Below, piece after piece: positions 25,679 to 36,943 of a stretch of DNA of 64,000 bases. Position 1 is the stretch's first letter; every line of letters begins with the position of its first letter. The stretch is from PFJX01 sp963713085 (lineage in GTDB: Bacteria > Pseudomonadota > Gammaproteobacteria > Burkholderiales > Thiobacillaceae): contig CAVQKQ010000009.1 of assembly GCA_963713085.1 (NCBI GenBank), positions 124,001 through 188,000 on the forward strand, given 5' to 3'. The position numbers and the translations under genes were made by a program. Below the pieces are notes generated by a model. That model made no database searches, was not told the DNA's origin, and saw only the letters and a list, made by a program, of their open reading frames with translations.

Positions 25679-26095
25679 ATGAATAGCGTGTTGGTGTTTA
25701 TTATCGCAATAGCCTCGCTTGTTTATTGGTTTCAAAAACGCAGGGAAGCAAACCGGCGAAGGCAGGAAAACGATCTCGCCCAGCAAGCCAAGGAGCGGAA
25801 TCGTTTCCATTGCGTTGAAATCCGTACTCGCGGCCAAGCCTGCGGCTTGGTCAAACAACATTCAGGTATCCGCTATCTCTCGGCGGATGCGCCGCGCTTG
25901 CCACTGGAGGGGTGCACGGTCGGCAATTGCGCTTGCCGATATGTGCATTTCTCAGACCGCCGGGTCGATGACCGTCGGCTGGTGTTCGGTCCGGCCCCCA
26001 GCGTCCCAGTCTCGGTCTCAGGTGGAAACCGGCGCGGTGCGGCAGATCGGCGCAAGTTTTCTGAAAACACTTTCAAGCCACGGGTCATAAGTTGA
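25679..26095 (+). CDS. Small membrane-anchored cysteine- and arginine-rich protein
   Basis: A 138-residue protein. One N-terminal membrane helix (about residues 2-18, VLVFIIAIASLVYWF) and a highly charged linker (KRREANRRRQEN) precede a compact region. That region has FHCVEI, then RYLSADAPRLPLEGC, then a close cysteine group GNCACRYVHFSDRRVDDRR. The spacing of four cysteines plus a histidine suggests metal binding or disulfides. I have an impression of similar betaproteobacterial hypotheticals but cannot name a family. The start at ATG 25679 has GGAGGG upstream. It stands alone; the preceding 188 bases show no gene. Confidence 0.6.
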   Translation: MNSVLVFIIAIASLVYWFQKRREANRRRQENDLAQQAKERNRFHCVEIRTRGQACGLVKQHSGIRYLSADAPRLPLEGCTVGNCACRYVHFSDRRVDDRRLVFGPAPSVPVSVSGGNRRGAADRRKFSENTFKPRVIS

Positions 26096-26183
26096 TAACC
26101 CCCTGACATTTCCAGGCCCATGGATTGAGCAATTGCCCGATATCCGGCCGAGCCACGGCTAATTCCTGCCTCGGCAAGAAGCC

Positions 26184-27476
26184 CTATAGGTCCAGCCCTT
26201 CCGACCAGATCAGCGCGCGGATGTGAGCCAAGTTGATCTCGTCGGGGTCCATTCCGACATCCTTGGTCAATTGGGCGATAGCTCTCTGATCGCCGGTTTC
26301 GCTGGCGATTGCCAGGTTGATATATGGCGCATAGATTCCCCGCCCGAACAACAATGCATCCAGGATGGGTTGAGACAGTTTGAGCGAATCGAGGGCCTGT
26401 TCCATTGGGACGTTCAACAAGGCATCCAGCATGGACAGGATTCCGGTGATGAAAAGCCCATCACGCATCTCCCTCGCCAAGCGTTTCTCACCCAACATTT
26501 CGGCGAAACGGGCGCGGATCAGGGCAGTTCTCAGCAAGGCCTGGTTGCGGCCGTCCGGGCTCGCGTGGGTGAATAACAGCAGAGTCAGCCAGCGATAGAG
26601 CTGGTCGTGGCCGAGCATGAGCAGGACATGGTTAATGGACTTGATCGGGTAGCGCAGCCCCACGGCGGGTGAATTGATGTAGCGCAACAGCCGGTATGTC
26701 AGCCCCACGTCCAGCTTGAACTGGGCCTCGATCCGGGGAAACTCGGCGTGGCTCATGACCAGATTCAGCAATTCCATGATACGCAGGCGGCTGGCATCGA
26801 TTTCGCGTGCGGCTCCAGGCCTGCGCCGGGTGAAGAAATACCCTTGGTAGAGATCGAAGGAAAGCTTGCGGCAGGCCGCGAAGGTTTCTTCCGTCTCCAC
26901 GTTGCGCGCGATCAACCTGGGTCCGCTGATGCCTTGGATGTGGACTAGCCTGTCGCACAGGGAAGCCAGGTCGTTGTCGCCCACATCCAGACGCAGGTAC
27001 TGGCTTTGTCTTGCCAGGGGCAGCATGCCCGGCACCAAGGCCCCATCGTCGAGCGCGAGTGCGTAACCCAGCCGCGTCAAGGCCTGGCAGCGGGACAGCA
27101 TCGCCGGGCTGGGCTGCTCGGGATGCAGGGCCAGGATGGTGTTTTCCTGGGGCAATTGTTCCAGCAAGGGATTCTCCAGCGACACATGGTGAAAGTTCAA
27201 CAGGGTGAACTTGCGACTCAGGGCCTGCTGGTAATTCAGGTCATTGGCGATCACCAGGAGAATTTCATCCTGGATCTGTTCCAGGCTGGTGGCCCCGGGC
27301 AATACCGGCAGCGGGCGTCCCTCGACGATCTTCAACTCATAGCCGACAACCCGGTAATCCCCGTCCAGCAAAGGTTGACGCTGCAGGTAAGGCGGTATCG
27401 AAACTTGGATTTCATCCGTCTCAACCACGGGTTGGCGTGTTTGTCCGGAATGGTTTTCTCTAATCATGGCCGGCAT
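26184..27476 (-). CDS. Degenerate EAL plus HDOD domain signalling protein
   Basis: A 430-residue protein of the YuxH-like EAL-HDOD type. The N-terminal half follows the EAL fold pattern (LQRQPLLDGDYRVVGYELKI, ALDDGALVPGM, YQGYFFTRRRPG), but the catalytic EXL signature is replaced by YEL and acidic metal ligands are missing, so c-di-GMP hydrolysis is unlikely. The C-terminal half (from about residue 225) is an HDOD domain (GLTYRLLRYINSPAVGLRYPIKSINHVLLMLG). Such proteins act as signalling scaffolds in motility and biofilm control. It begins 16 bases after the DUF1631 stop and probably shares its riboswitch-led transcript. Confidence 0.82.
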   Translation of the reverse strand: MPAMIRENHSGQTRQPVVETDEIQVSIPPYLQRQPLLDGDYRVVGYELKIVEGRPLPVLPGATSLEQIQDEILLVIANDLNYQQALSRKFTLLNFHHVSLENPLLEQLPQENTILALHPEQPSPAMLSRCQALTRLGYALALDDGALVPGMLPLARQSQYLRLDVGDNDLASLCDRLVHIQGISGPRLIARNVETEETFAACRKLSFDLYQGYFFTRRRPGAAREIDASRLRIMELLNLVMSHAEFPRIEAQFKLDVGLTYRLLRYINSPAVGLRYPIKSINHVLLMLGHDQLYRWLTLLLFTHASPDGRNQALLRTALIRARFAEMLGEKRLAREMRDGLFITGILSMLDALLNVPMEQALDSLKLSQPILDALLFGRGIYAPYINLAIASETGDQRAIAQLTKDVGMDPDEINLAHIRALIWSEGLDL

Positions 27477-27492
27477 GTTGTGGGCTCCCGGG

Positions 27493-29094
27493 TTATGCGG
27501 TCTTCTTGGAAGGCCGGCCCGAATCAGACTGGTCCGATATGTCCGTCTTGTCGGGAGCGGGGATCACTCTTGCCTGCCCACTCTGCAAGAGCTCGGACAA
27601 ATTCTGGGCTCCCAATGATAGGGCACGCGCACCATGCCGGTTGGTCAATAAAAACAGGCCCCTGTGTGTGCTGATCCAAGCCACCTTGAGATTCATCTTG
27701 CCCCCGTCCGCTTGCATCACTTCCAGCCAGTTACCCGTTTTAATGCCTTCCAGCAGCGTCTCCCCTGCCTGGGGCCCGCGTGCAGCAGGCGTTGACTGGT
27801 GCGCTGGCGGGATGATCCCCGTATTGCCGGGGATGGCATTCCCCGTTTCGGTATCGGTCGGGCTCGACGCGGCCCTGGCCTCGGAAGCGGCCTTCTCAGC
27901 CAAGACTTGTTTGCGGGAAACTGCAACCAGCTTGGCCCGGCATTCGGTCAGCACGATGAACACCCAGTTCCTTACTTGCGTGGGTGTCCCGAGGCGTTCC
28001 AGCCCTTGATGCAAACTGATCATCAAATCCGGCAATCCCCTGACCAGCGCCTCTCGGTCCACATCCGTGGACTCGAAGGTGAGGGTGCGGATCAGCGTGT
28101 CCATGGCCTGGACCGCATCCGCCCACTCCGGGCTGTCCTTGCCTTGATCACCATGGATCAAGGCAAGGAGTGCTTGCCACTGCCCGGTCAGAAACTGGTC
28201 AATGGCCTCGGGTAGCCTCTGGCCGGCCATGCTGCCTCTCACCGCCGCGCCAGCCGCCTTGAGAGCCTCAACTCCCGTTTCGCCATCCACGGCGGCAGTA
28301 GTATCGGCACTAGCTTCGGCGACGACTGTCGCGGTGTCAAACGATGGGACAGCATCTTGTAGGATCTTCCCGGGAAGAACGCTGGAGTCCGTTGCCTCCG
28401 CTTCCCTCATGAAGGACATCGGGTAGAGCGCATCCAAATAATCGGACAAATCGCGGTAAAGGAGGTTGACCTGCCCGGGCAAATGTCTGCAGAGAACCAG
28501 CATCAGGCGATGTTTGGCTTCATGCCGCCATAACTGGCCTTTTACCGCACCGGATACAGCCCCACCGATCAGCTTGGGACCAAGGGGAAGATCATTAGGA
28601 TCGAGTTCCGGCGCATTCAGCCACCCCCTGAACCACTTCGACAGGGTTTGTGCTGTACGCCTGCTGCCATTCTTGATGGCTTCCGTGATCATCAGGGGAT
28701 CGAGCACATCTTCCAGCAGGTCATGTTCGATTATCTGGAGATTGGTGGCATCGAAATCGATGACGTGACCCGGCGAAGGAACTGGCTCACGCAGGCAGGC
28801 CTGGATATAGCCTTGCTCGAAGTACCTCCTGAAATCCTCCACCAGGCTTTGCCGGCGCATGCGCGCGAAATCAGCGGCATCCAGGAAGGACTCACGCTCC
28901 AAGGGCGTAAAGGCTTGTGTGCTCTGGGAAAACAACTGATTGGCGGAGAGTTTCAATGCCTCGGACAATCCACTGGCCAAACGCATGGCAGCGATCTCGC
29001 CGCTTTCCTGCAACGGACGGCTGAGCACAGCCCACCCTGATGGGGAGGCGGAGGTTTTGTCACTCTTTTGTTTGTCTCCATGTCCCATGATCAT
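27493..29094 (-). CDS. DUF1631 family protein
   Basis: A 533-residue protein of the DUF1631 family, shorter than many members (about 700 or more). The N-terminal helical region has FTPLERESFLDAADFARMRR. The C-terminal 90 residues (GNWLEVMQADGGKMNLKVAWIS...LLTNRHG) form the PilZ-like beta region that closes these proteins. The middle holds a low-complexity Ala/Thr-rich linker. Function is not established, though a PilZ-like end suggests c-di-GMP responsiveness. The start at ATG 29094 has AAGGA upstream. A GEMM riboswitch lies about 110 bases ahead, so the message itself should be c-di-GMP controlled. Confidence 0.8.
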   Translation of the reverse strand: MIMGHGDKQKSDKTSASPSGWAVLSRPLQESGEIAAMRLASGLSEALKLSANQLFSQSTQAFTPLERESFLDAADFARMRRQSLVEDFRRYFEQGYIQACLREPVPSPGHVIDFDATNLQIIEHDLLEDVLDPLMITEAIKNGSRRTAQTLSKWFRGWLNAPELDPNDLPLGPKLIGGAVSGAVKGQLWRHEAKHRLMLVLCRHLPGQVNLLYRDLSDYLDALYPMSFMREAEATDSSVLPGKILQDAVPSFDTATVVAEASADTTAAVDGETGVEALKAAGAAVRGSMAGQRLPEAIDQFLTGQWQALLALIHGDQGKDSPEWADAVQAMDTLIRTLTFESTDVDREALVRGLPDLMISLHQGLERLGTPTQVRNWVFIVLTECRAKLVAVSRKQVLAEKAASEARAASSPTDTETGNAIPGNTGIIPPAHQSTPAARGPQAGETLLEGIKTGNWLEVMQADGGKMNLKVAWISTHRGLFLLTNRHGARALSLGAQNLSELLQSGQARVIPAPDKTDISDQSDSGRPSKKTA

Positions 29095-29202
29095 CCAATC
29101 CTTCCAAGGATCGACCTGGGGCAAGCTTCCTGGCCAAGATGGGCAGGAGCGGCTGCAAGTGGGGAAAGCGAGGGAAACGCCAAGCCGGAACGACTGCGTT
29201 AT

Positions 29203-29310
29203 CGCCTGGCAATCCCGCCGTCATGAAGTAACAACCCTTGCCGGGTTCCAACCCTTTAGACCGGTGACTTTGCGTCCCCACCTTTCGATGGGTTTGCCCT
29301 TTGCAGGTCG
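29203..29310 (-). ncRNA. GEMM-I cyclic-di-GMP riboswitch
   Basis: Read on the minus strand, the sequence matches the GEMM-I aptamer point by point. These are the GGGCAAACC core, a 6-base stem closed by a GAAA tetraloop, GGGACGCAAAG, then CACCGGTCTAAAG as tetraloop-receptor strand. A GGCAA / TTGCC second helix and a closing stem CGACCTG / CAGGCG complete it. The first G of GGGCAAACC, the position that is A in cGAMP-sensing variants, is G here, so c-di-GMP is the likely ligand. It ends 108 bases before the DUF1631 start. Downstream, ATCC TTGGAA GGAT overlaps the Shine-Dalgarno sequence and could be the switching element. Confidence 0.88.
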
Positions 29311-29545
29311 AGATGCATCTTTAAGCGATGTCTATATCGGACGGCTGACAGTTAAACTTTAGCCGTTTTTGAAAATATATTTCGCAGGCCGGCTCCAATC
29401 CATTTGCCGCCTGCGCACGTGGTGGCTGCCTGCATTCGCCAACATAGTGCTCATGCGGATCACACCTGCGGTGACACGGGAGACTAAGCGCGTTCGATGC
29501 TCTTCCATGAGTAAAATGCCTCATTCCAAATCTGCGGGGATGGCC
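29311..29545. other. Intergenic stretch between riboswitch and coaBC
   Basis: About 235 bases that must hold the promoter of the riboswitch transcript (minus strand) and of coaBC (plus strand). I see AT-rich patches around 29330-29380 but no -35/-10 pair good enough to call. No gene is supported: the open frame entering coaBC from 29369 lacks family sequence before residue 60. Confidence 0.4.
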
Positions 29546-30733
29546 ATGGAATTGAAACGCATCGTGCTGGGCGTAACCGGCGGGGTGGCGGCCTACAAGG
29601 CAGCCGAGTTGGCCCGGCTCATGGTCAAGGCGGGCATGGACGTGCAGGTGGTGATGACCGCCGCCGCCGGGCATTTTGTCGGCGCAGCCACCTTCCAGGC
29701 CATCACCGGCCATCCCGTGTTCCAGAACCTGTGGGACGAGCGGGTGGACAACGGCATGGCCCACATCGACCTGACCCGGGGCGCCGATGCCATCCTGGTG
29801 GCCCCCGCCTCGGCCGACTTCCTGGCCAAGCTGGTTCACGGCCGGGCCGATGACCTGCTTTCCACTCTCTGCCTGGCCCGGGATTGCCCCCTGCTGGTGG
29901 CGCCGGCCATGAACCGGCAGATGTGGGAACAGCCCGCCACCCAGCGCAATATCGCCCAGCTTGGCGAGGACGGCGTCATCTTGCTGGGACCCGATATCGG
30001 CGAGCAGGCCTGCGGCGAAACCGGCTTCGGCCGCATGGTGGAACCGGAAGACCTGCTGGAATCGGTGGAGGCCCGTTTTCAGCCGAAGTCCCTCACCGGC
30101 CTGAAGGTATTGATCACCGCCGGCCCGACTTTCGAGGCCATTGATGCGGTGCGCGGCATTTCCAATACCAGCTCCGGCAAGATGGGCTATGCCGTGGCCA
30201 GGGCCGCCCTGGAGGCGGGAGCCGAGGTCACCCTGGTGTCCGGCCCCACTTGTCAGACGCCGCCCCGTGAGGCGCGCCTGCTGCCCGTTGTCAGCGCACA
30301 GCAGATGATGGCGGCGGTGGAGAAGGAAGCGGACAGCGCCGACATCTTCATATCGGTGGCGGCGGTGGCGGACTACTACGTGCTGAACCCCTCCGAGAAC
30401 AAGATCAAGAAGGATGCCCACATCCTGACCCTGGAGCTGGCTCCCAATCCGGACATCCTGGCCAATATCAGCAGCCGGTCCAAGCCGCCCTTCTGCGTGG
30501 GCTTCGCCGCCGAGAGCGAGAATCTGGAGGAATACGCCGAGCTCAAGCGTCGGCGCAAACACCTGCCCCTGATCGTTGCCAACGACGTACACGACGCCAT
30601 CGGCACCGACCAGGTCCAGCTGACCCTGCTGGATAACGCAGGTAGTCATGTGCTGGAGAAGGCGGATAAACGCACCCAGGCAAGAAGGCTGATCGGCCAC
30701 ATCGCCGGCCTGTACAACACCCGATTCCAGTAA
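29546..30733 (+). CDS. coaBC: Bifunctional phosphopantothenoylcysteine synthetase/decarboxylase
   Basis: A 395-residue fusion in the usual order. The N-terminal CoaC flavoprotein decarboxylase (residues 1-180) has GVTGGVAAYKAAEL, the catalytic His in MAHIDLTRGAD, the PAMNRQMW substrate clamp and the ACGETGFGRM loop. The C-terminal CoaB synthetase (from about 185) has ITAGPTFEAIDAVRGISNTSSGKMG and the dimer-interface NDVHDAIGTD. It converts 4'-phosphopantothenate and cysteine to 4'-phosphopantetheine for coenzyme A. The start at ATG 29546 is preferred: GGGG lies six bases upstream, while the ATG six bases earlier has no spacing. dut follows after 45 bases. Confidence 0.95.
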   Translation: MELKRIVLGVTGGVAAYKAAELARLMVKAGMDVQVVMTAAAGHFVGAATFQAITGHPVFQNLWDERVDNGMAHIDLTRGADAILVAPASADFLAKLVHGRADDLLSTLCLARDCPLLVAPAMNRQMWEQPATQRNIAQLGEDGVILLGPDIGEQACGETGFGRMVEPEDLLESVEARFQPKSLTGLKVLITAGPTFEAIDAVRGISNTSSGKMGYAVARAALEAGAEVTLVSGPTCQTPPREARLLPVVSAQQMMAAVEKEADSADIFISVAAVADYYVLNPSENKIKKDAHILTLELAPNPDILANISSRSKPPFCVGFAAESENLEEYAELKRRRKHLPLIVANDVHDAIGTDQVQLTLLDNAGSHVLEKADKRTQARRLIGHIAGLYNTRFQ

Positions 30734-30778
30734 CCCCGATTCACGCGGCCGCCTTCCCGCTGCCCACAAGGAGCCCCC

Positions 30779-31225
30779 ATGCAAGTCGACCTGAAGATCC
30801 TGGACCCCCGGATTACCGATCAACTTCCCCACTACGCCACGGCCGGCAGCGCGGGCCTGGACCTGCGCGCCTGCCTGGATACCGCCGTATCCCTGAACCC
30901 GGGAGAGACACGGCTGATACCTACAGGTCTGGCCATGCACCTGGATGACACCGGCTATGCCGCCATGATCCTGCCCCGCTCCGGCCTGGGTCACAAGCAT
31001 GGCGTGGTGCTGGGCAATCTGGTGGGATTGATCGACTCCGACTATCAGGGCCAGTTGCTGGTGTCGCTCTGGAATCGGGGCCAGGAGGCCTTCACCATCC
31101 AGCCATTCGAGCGTATCGCCCAGATGGTGATCGTGCCTGTGGTACAGGCGCAGTTCCGGGTGGTGGAGGAATTCGATGCCAGCCATCGGGGCGAAGGCGG
31201 CTTCGGCAGCACGGGGAAGGCCTGA
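30779..31225 (+). CDS. dut: Deoxyuridine 5'-triphosphate nucleotidohydrolase
   Basis: A 148-residue trimeric-type dUTPase with the five family motifs in order: AGSAGLDLRA (1), PRSGLGHKHG (2), GLIDSDYQGQL (3, catalytic Asp), ERIAQMVIVPV (4) and the C-terminal RGEGGFGSTG arm (5). It hydrolyses dUTP to dUMP and pyrophosphate, keeping uracil out of DNA and feeding thymidylate synthesis. It lies 45 bases after coaBC in the conserved coaBC-dut order, with AAGGAG ahead of the ATG. Confidence 0.97.
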   Translation: MQVDLKILDPRITDQLPHYATAGSAGLDLRACLDTAVSLNPGETRLIPTGLAMHLDDTGYAAMILPRSGLGHKHGVVLGNLVGLIDSDYQGQLLVSLWNRGQEAFTIQPFERIAQMVIVPVVQAQFRVVEEFDASHRGEGGFGSTGKA

Positions 31226-31259
31226 TCAGCGAATAGGCGAAGGCCCTTCACCCCGCCCT

Positions 31260-31739
31260 TTATCCAGGTATCGGCCCCATGGCGGTCTGCAGATAGTTCT
31301 GCACACCCAGCTTCTCCACCAGTTCCAGTTGCGTCTCCAGATAATCTATGTGTTCCTCGGTGTCCTCCAGGATCTCCGCCAGGATCTCCCGGGACACGTA
31401 GTCCTTCACCGATTCGCAATAGGCGACGGCCTCAAGGTAATGTGCGCGGCCGGTCTGTTCCAGCTTGAGATCGCAGGCCAGGCATTCCGGCACGTTCTCG
31501 CCGATCAGCAGCTTGCCCAGGTCCTGCATATTGGGCAGCCCTTCCAAAAACAGGATGCGCTCGACCAGCTTGTCGGCGTGGTGCATCTCCTCGATGGACT
31601 CGTCGTATTCGTGCTTGCCCAGGGCAAGCAAACCCCAGTTCTTGTACATGCGGGCATGGAGGAAATACTGGTTGATGGCGGTCAGCTCGACGGTCAGGGC
31701 TTTGTTGAGCATCTGGATGACCTTCTTGTCGCCTTTCAT
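31260..31739 (-). CDS. bfr: Bacterioferritin
   Basis: A 159-residue four-helix ferritin-like protein of standard Bfr length. Ferroxidase ligands are in place: Glu in TVELTAINQYF, Glu-His in ESIEEMHHADK, Glu in AYCESV and Glu-His in DTEEHIDYLE. The methionine in EEMHH corresponds to the axial heme ligand Met52, so this is a heme-type subunit. It stores iron as a ferric mineral in a 24-mer. The start at ATG 31739 has CAGGAG upstream; the frame extends further without family sequence. The ferredoxin Bfd, which helps release iron, is encoded 170 bases upstream on the same strand. Confidence 0.96.
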   Translation of the reverse strand: MKGDKKVIQMLNKALTVELTAINQYFLHARMYKNWGLLALGKHEYDESIEEMHHADKLVERILFLEGLPNMQDLGKLLIGENVPECLACDLKLEQTGRAHYLEAVAYCESVKDYVSREILAEILEDTEEHIDYLETQLELVEKLGVQNYLQTAMGPIPG

Positions 31740-31910
31740 GAACTCGCTCCTGGTAGGAAAGTTGGATGTACCGGGACCCATGGTCACCGGCGGTTTTTAG
31801 CAATTTGGCCGGAATTCCGATTGGGGATGTCCCATTTTATTGGCAATGGGCCGAGGCAGGCATGCTTGAATGGACATGCCGCCGGGAATATCGGTAATCA
31901 GTGAGGGCAA

Positions 31911-32111
31911 TCAGGCGGGGGCCTGGGGTTCCGACAGGTTGTTGGGACAGGCCCGGCACTCCTTGAGGATGCCGCTGGCACAACGGGCGCATCTGCCGCA
32001 TTCGGAGGCGACACCCAGATGTTGCCGTAGTTCGCGCATGGTCTGTGCGCCGCTCATGACGGCATCGCGCACCTGTCTCTCGGTCACGGCCTGGCAAACA
32101 CAGACATACAT
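31911..32111 (-). CDS. bfd: Bacterioferritin-associated ferredoxin
   Basis: A 66-residue [2Fe-2S] protein beginning MYVCVCQAVTERQVRDAV, with the Bfd cysteine pattern CXC near residue 4 and CXXC (CGRC) near 38. Bfd docks on bacterioferritin and donates electrons to reduce stored iron for release under starvation. The C-terminus adds two extra cysteines (ARCASGILKECRACP) beyond the core. A Fur-like box lies about 37 bases upstream, matching the known iron-starvation induction of bfd, whereas bfr is separated from it by 170 bases. Confidence 0.93.
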   Translation of the reverse strand: MYVCVCQAVTERQVRDAVMSGAQTMRELRQHLGVASECGRCARCASGILKECRACPNNLSEPQAPA

Positions 32112-32147
32112 CTCGGCACTCCTCGGAGTAATACGGCCTCAGTCTGG

Positions 32148-32168
32148 CAATAATGAGAATGATTGTCA
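32148..32168. promoter_or_regulatory. Fur box upstream of bfd
   Basis: The sequence AATAATGAGAATGATTGTC closely follows the 19-bp Fur consensus (GATAATGATAATCATTATC) and lies just upstream of bfd on its promoter side. It would let Fe-Fur repress bfd when iron is plentiful. Confidence 0.7.
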
Positions 32169-32611
32169 ACTACATACCGCATGTCATGTCCACCGTCCTC
32201 ACATTTTCATATCGGTTACCACACGAAGAATTGCTGATACCAGGCCGCCAGCAAGGACTCCAGGCCGATGTATGCCAGCAACATCCTGCCGTCGAATCAG
32301 CTGAACCCGTCGTCTGCCTCCGGGTAGTAGGTGAACAGCCACCGCTGGCCGGGACTGTGCGGTGCCCACCAGCGCACCCGTTCCACCAGCCAGGCTGGCA
32401 ACACCCTGCTTAATCACCATGCATTGCCAATGGCGATCGTGGCAATCAGCTATTCATTCCAGGCATATTTCGGCCCATTTCTCCCTTGGGGTCATGAAAC
32501 CTCCAAGGACCATACACGCATGGCAATGTGTCGGGTCTTCGAATGCCTATTTGCCTATCGGTTAGGAACTGGACGGCAATCCAGACCCGGAACCCTCTTC
32601 CTACGGCGGTC
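32169..32611. other. Gene-free stretch with a broken reading-frame remnant
   Basis: About 440 bases without an intact gene. On the minus strand at about 32225-32418 a protein-like reading exists (VLPAWLVERVRWWAP..., RWLFTYYPEADDGFS) that is interrupted by one in-frame stop and continues as FDGRMLLAYIGLESLLAAWYQQF. It looks like the end of a decayed gene, but I cannot assign a family. Confidence 0.35.
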
Positions 32612-32998
32612 TCAGCACTGCTCCCAGGGAAGACCGTCATGACGCCAGCCATTTACCGTACTGCGCTGATGATGGTCGTCCAGTTCTCCTTCGAAACCGT
32701 AGAGCACGTTGTAGACGTCGGAAAAACCGTTCTTCTCCAGATATTCACCCGCCTCCCGGGAGCGGTTGCCGGACCGGCAGATCAGGATCACGGGGCGATG
32801 GTGGGACGTGGCCATGCGCACCTGGCCGAGGAAGTGTGGATTCAGGTCCCAGTTGACGCCTTCATACCAGGCGATCAGGACAGCCCCCACCGGGTGGCCG
32901 ACGAACAGGAACTCGAACTCCGAGCGGCAATCGATCAGCACCGCATCGGCATGTTCGCGGAGGAAATCAAAGGTTTGTTTCGGGGTGAGATGTTGCAT
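32612..32998 (-). CDS. Single-domain rhodanese-like protein
   Basis: A 128-residue rhodanese-fold protein with the active-site loop CRSGNRS, the cysteine persulfide site followed by the loop arginine and serine typical of small GlpE/PspE-like sulfurtransferases. The early motif VLIDCRSEFEFLFVGHPVGA is the usual first conserved block. It would move sulfane sulfur to a cyanide-like or protein acceptor in the cytoplasm; no signal peptide is seen. The start at ATG 32998 has CTGGAGA upstream. Convergent or linked partners are absent, so the physiological acceptor is unknown. Confidence 0.88.
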   Translation of the reverse strand: MQHLTPKQTFDFLREHADAVLIDCRSEFEFLFVGHPVGAVLIAWYEGVNWDLNPHFLGQVRMATSHHRPVILICRSGNRSREAGEYLEKNGFSDVYNVLYGFEGELDDHHQRSTVNGWRHDGLPWEQC

Positions 32999-33247
32999 AT
33001 TGGTCTCCAGACGGGTCGGCAAGGGTAATCGTTATCACGAAGCAGACCGCGATCGACATCGGGGGTCGGATATCCTGAACGGGGCAGGGACGGGAAGCTT
33101 CAAGAGAACCTTTCGCGTAGAGCGTTGCAGGAATTGTATTCATTTCACTTATACGTGTAACAGCAATTCTTATTTGCCTCGCCCAGCCTCGCGGGAGGCC
33201 TCTGCGCCCGGTGGTAGAATCTTTACCCTTTCCCCCGCGTACCAGCC

Positions 33248-36940
<3,693 letters not shown>

Positions 36941-36943
36941 CGC

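Noticed and set aside
29203..29310. cGAMP-sensing variant of the GEMM riboswitch
   Set aside because: The position that is A in cGAMP-selective variants appears to be G here, so c-di-GMP is the better guess.
29321..31186. 621-codon minus-strand open frame
   Set aside because: It is the reverse of coaBC and dut, which carry all family motifs.
33023..33247. B12, SAM or SAH riboswitch ahead of metH
   Set aside because: I looked for conserved B12-box and SAH/SAM aptamer cores and saw none; only a short GC-rich inverted repeat is present.
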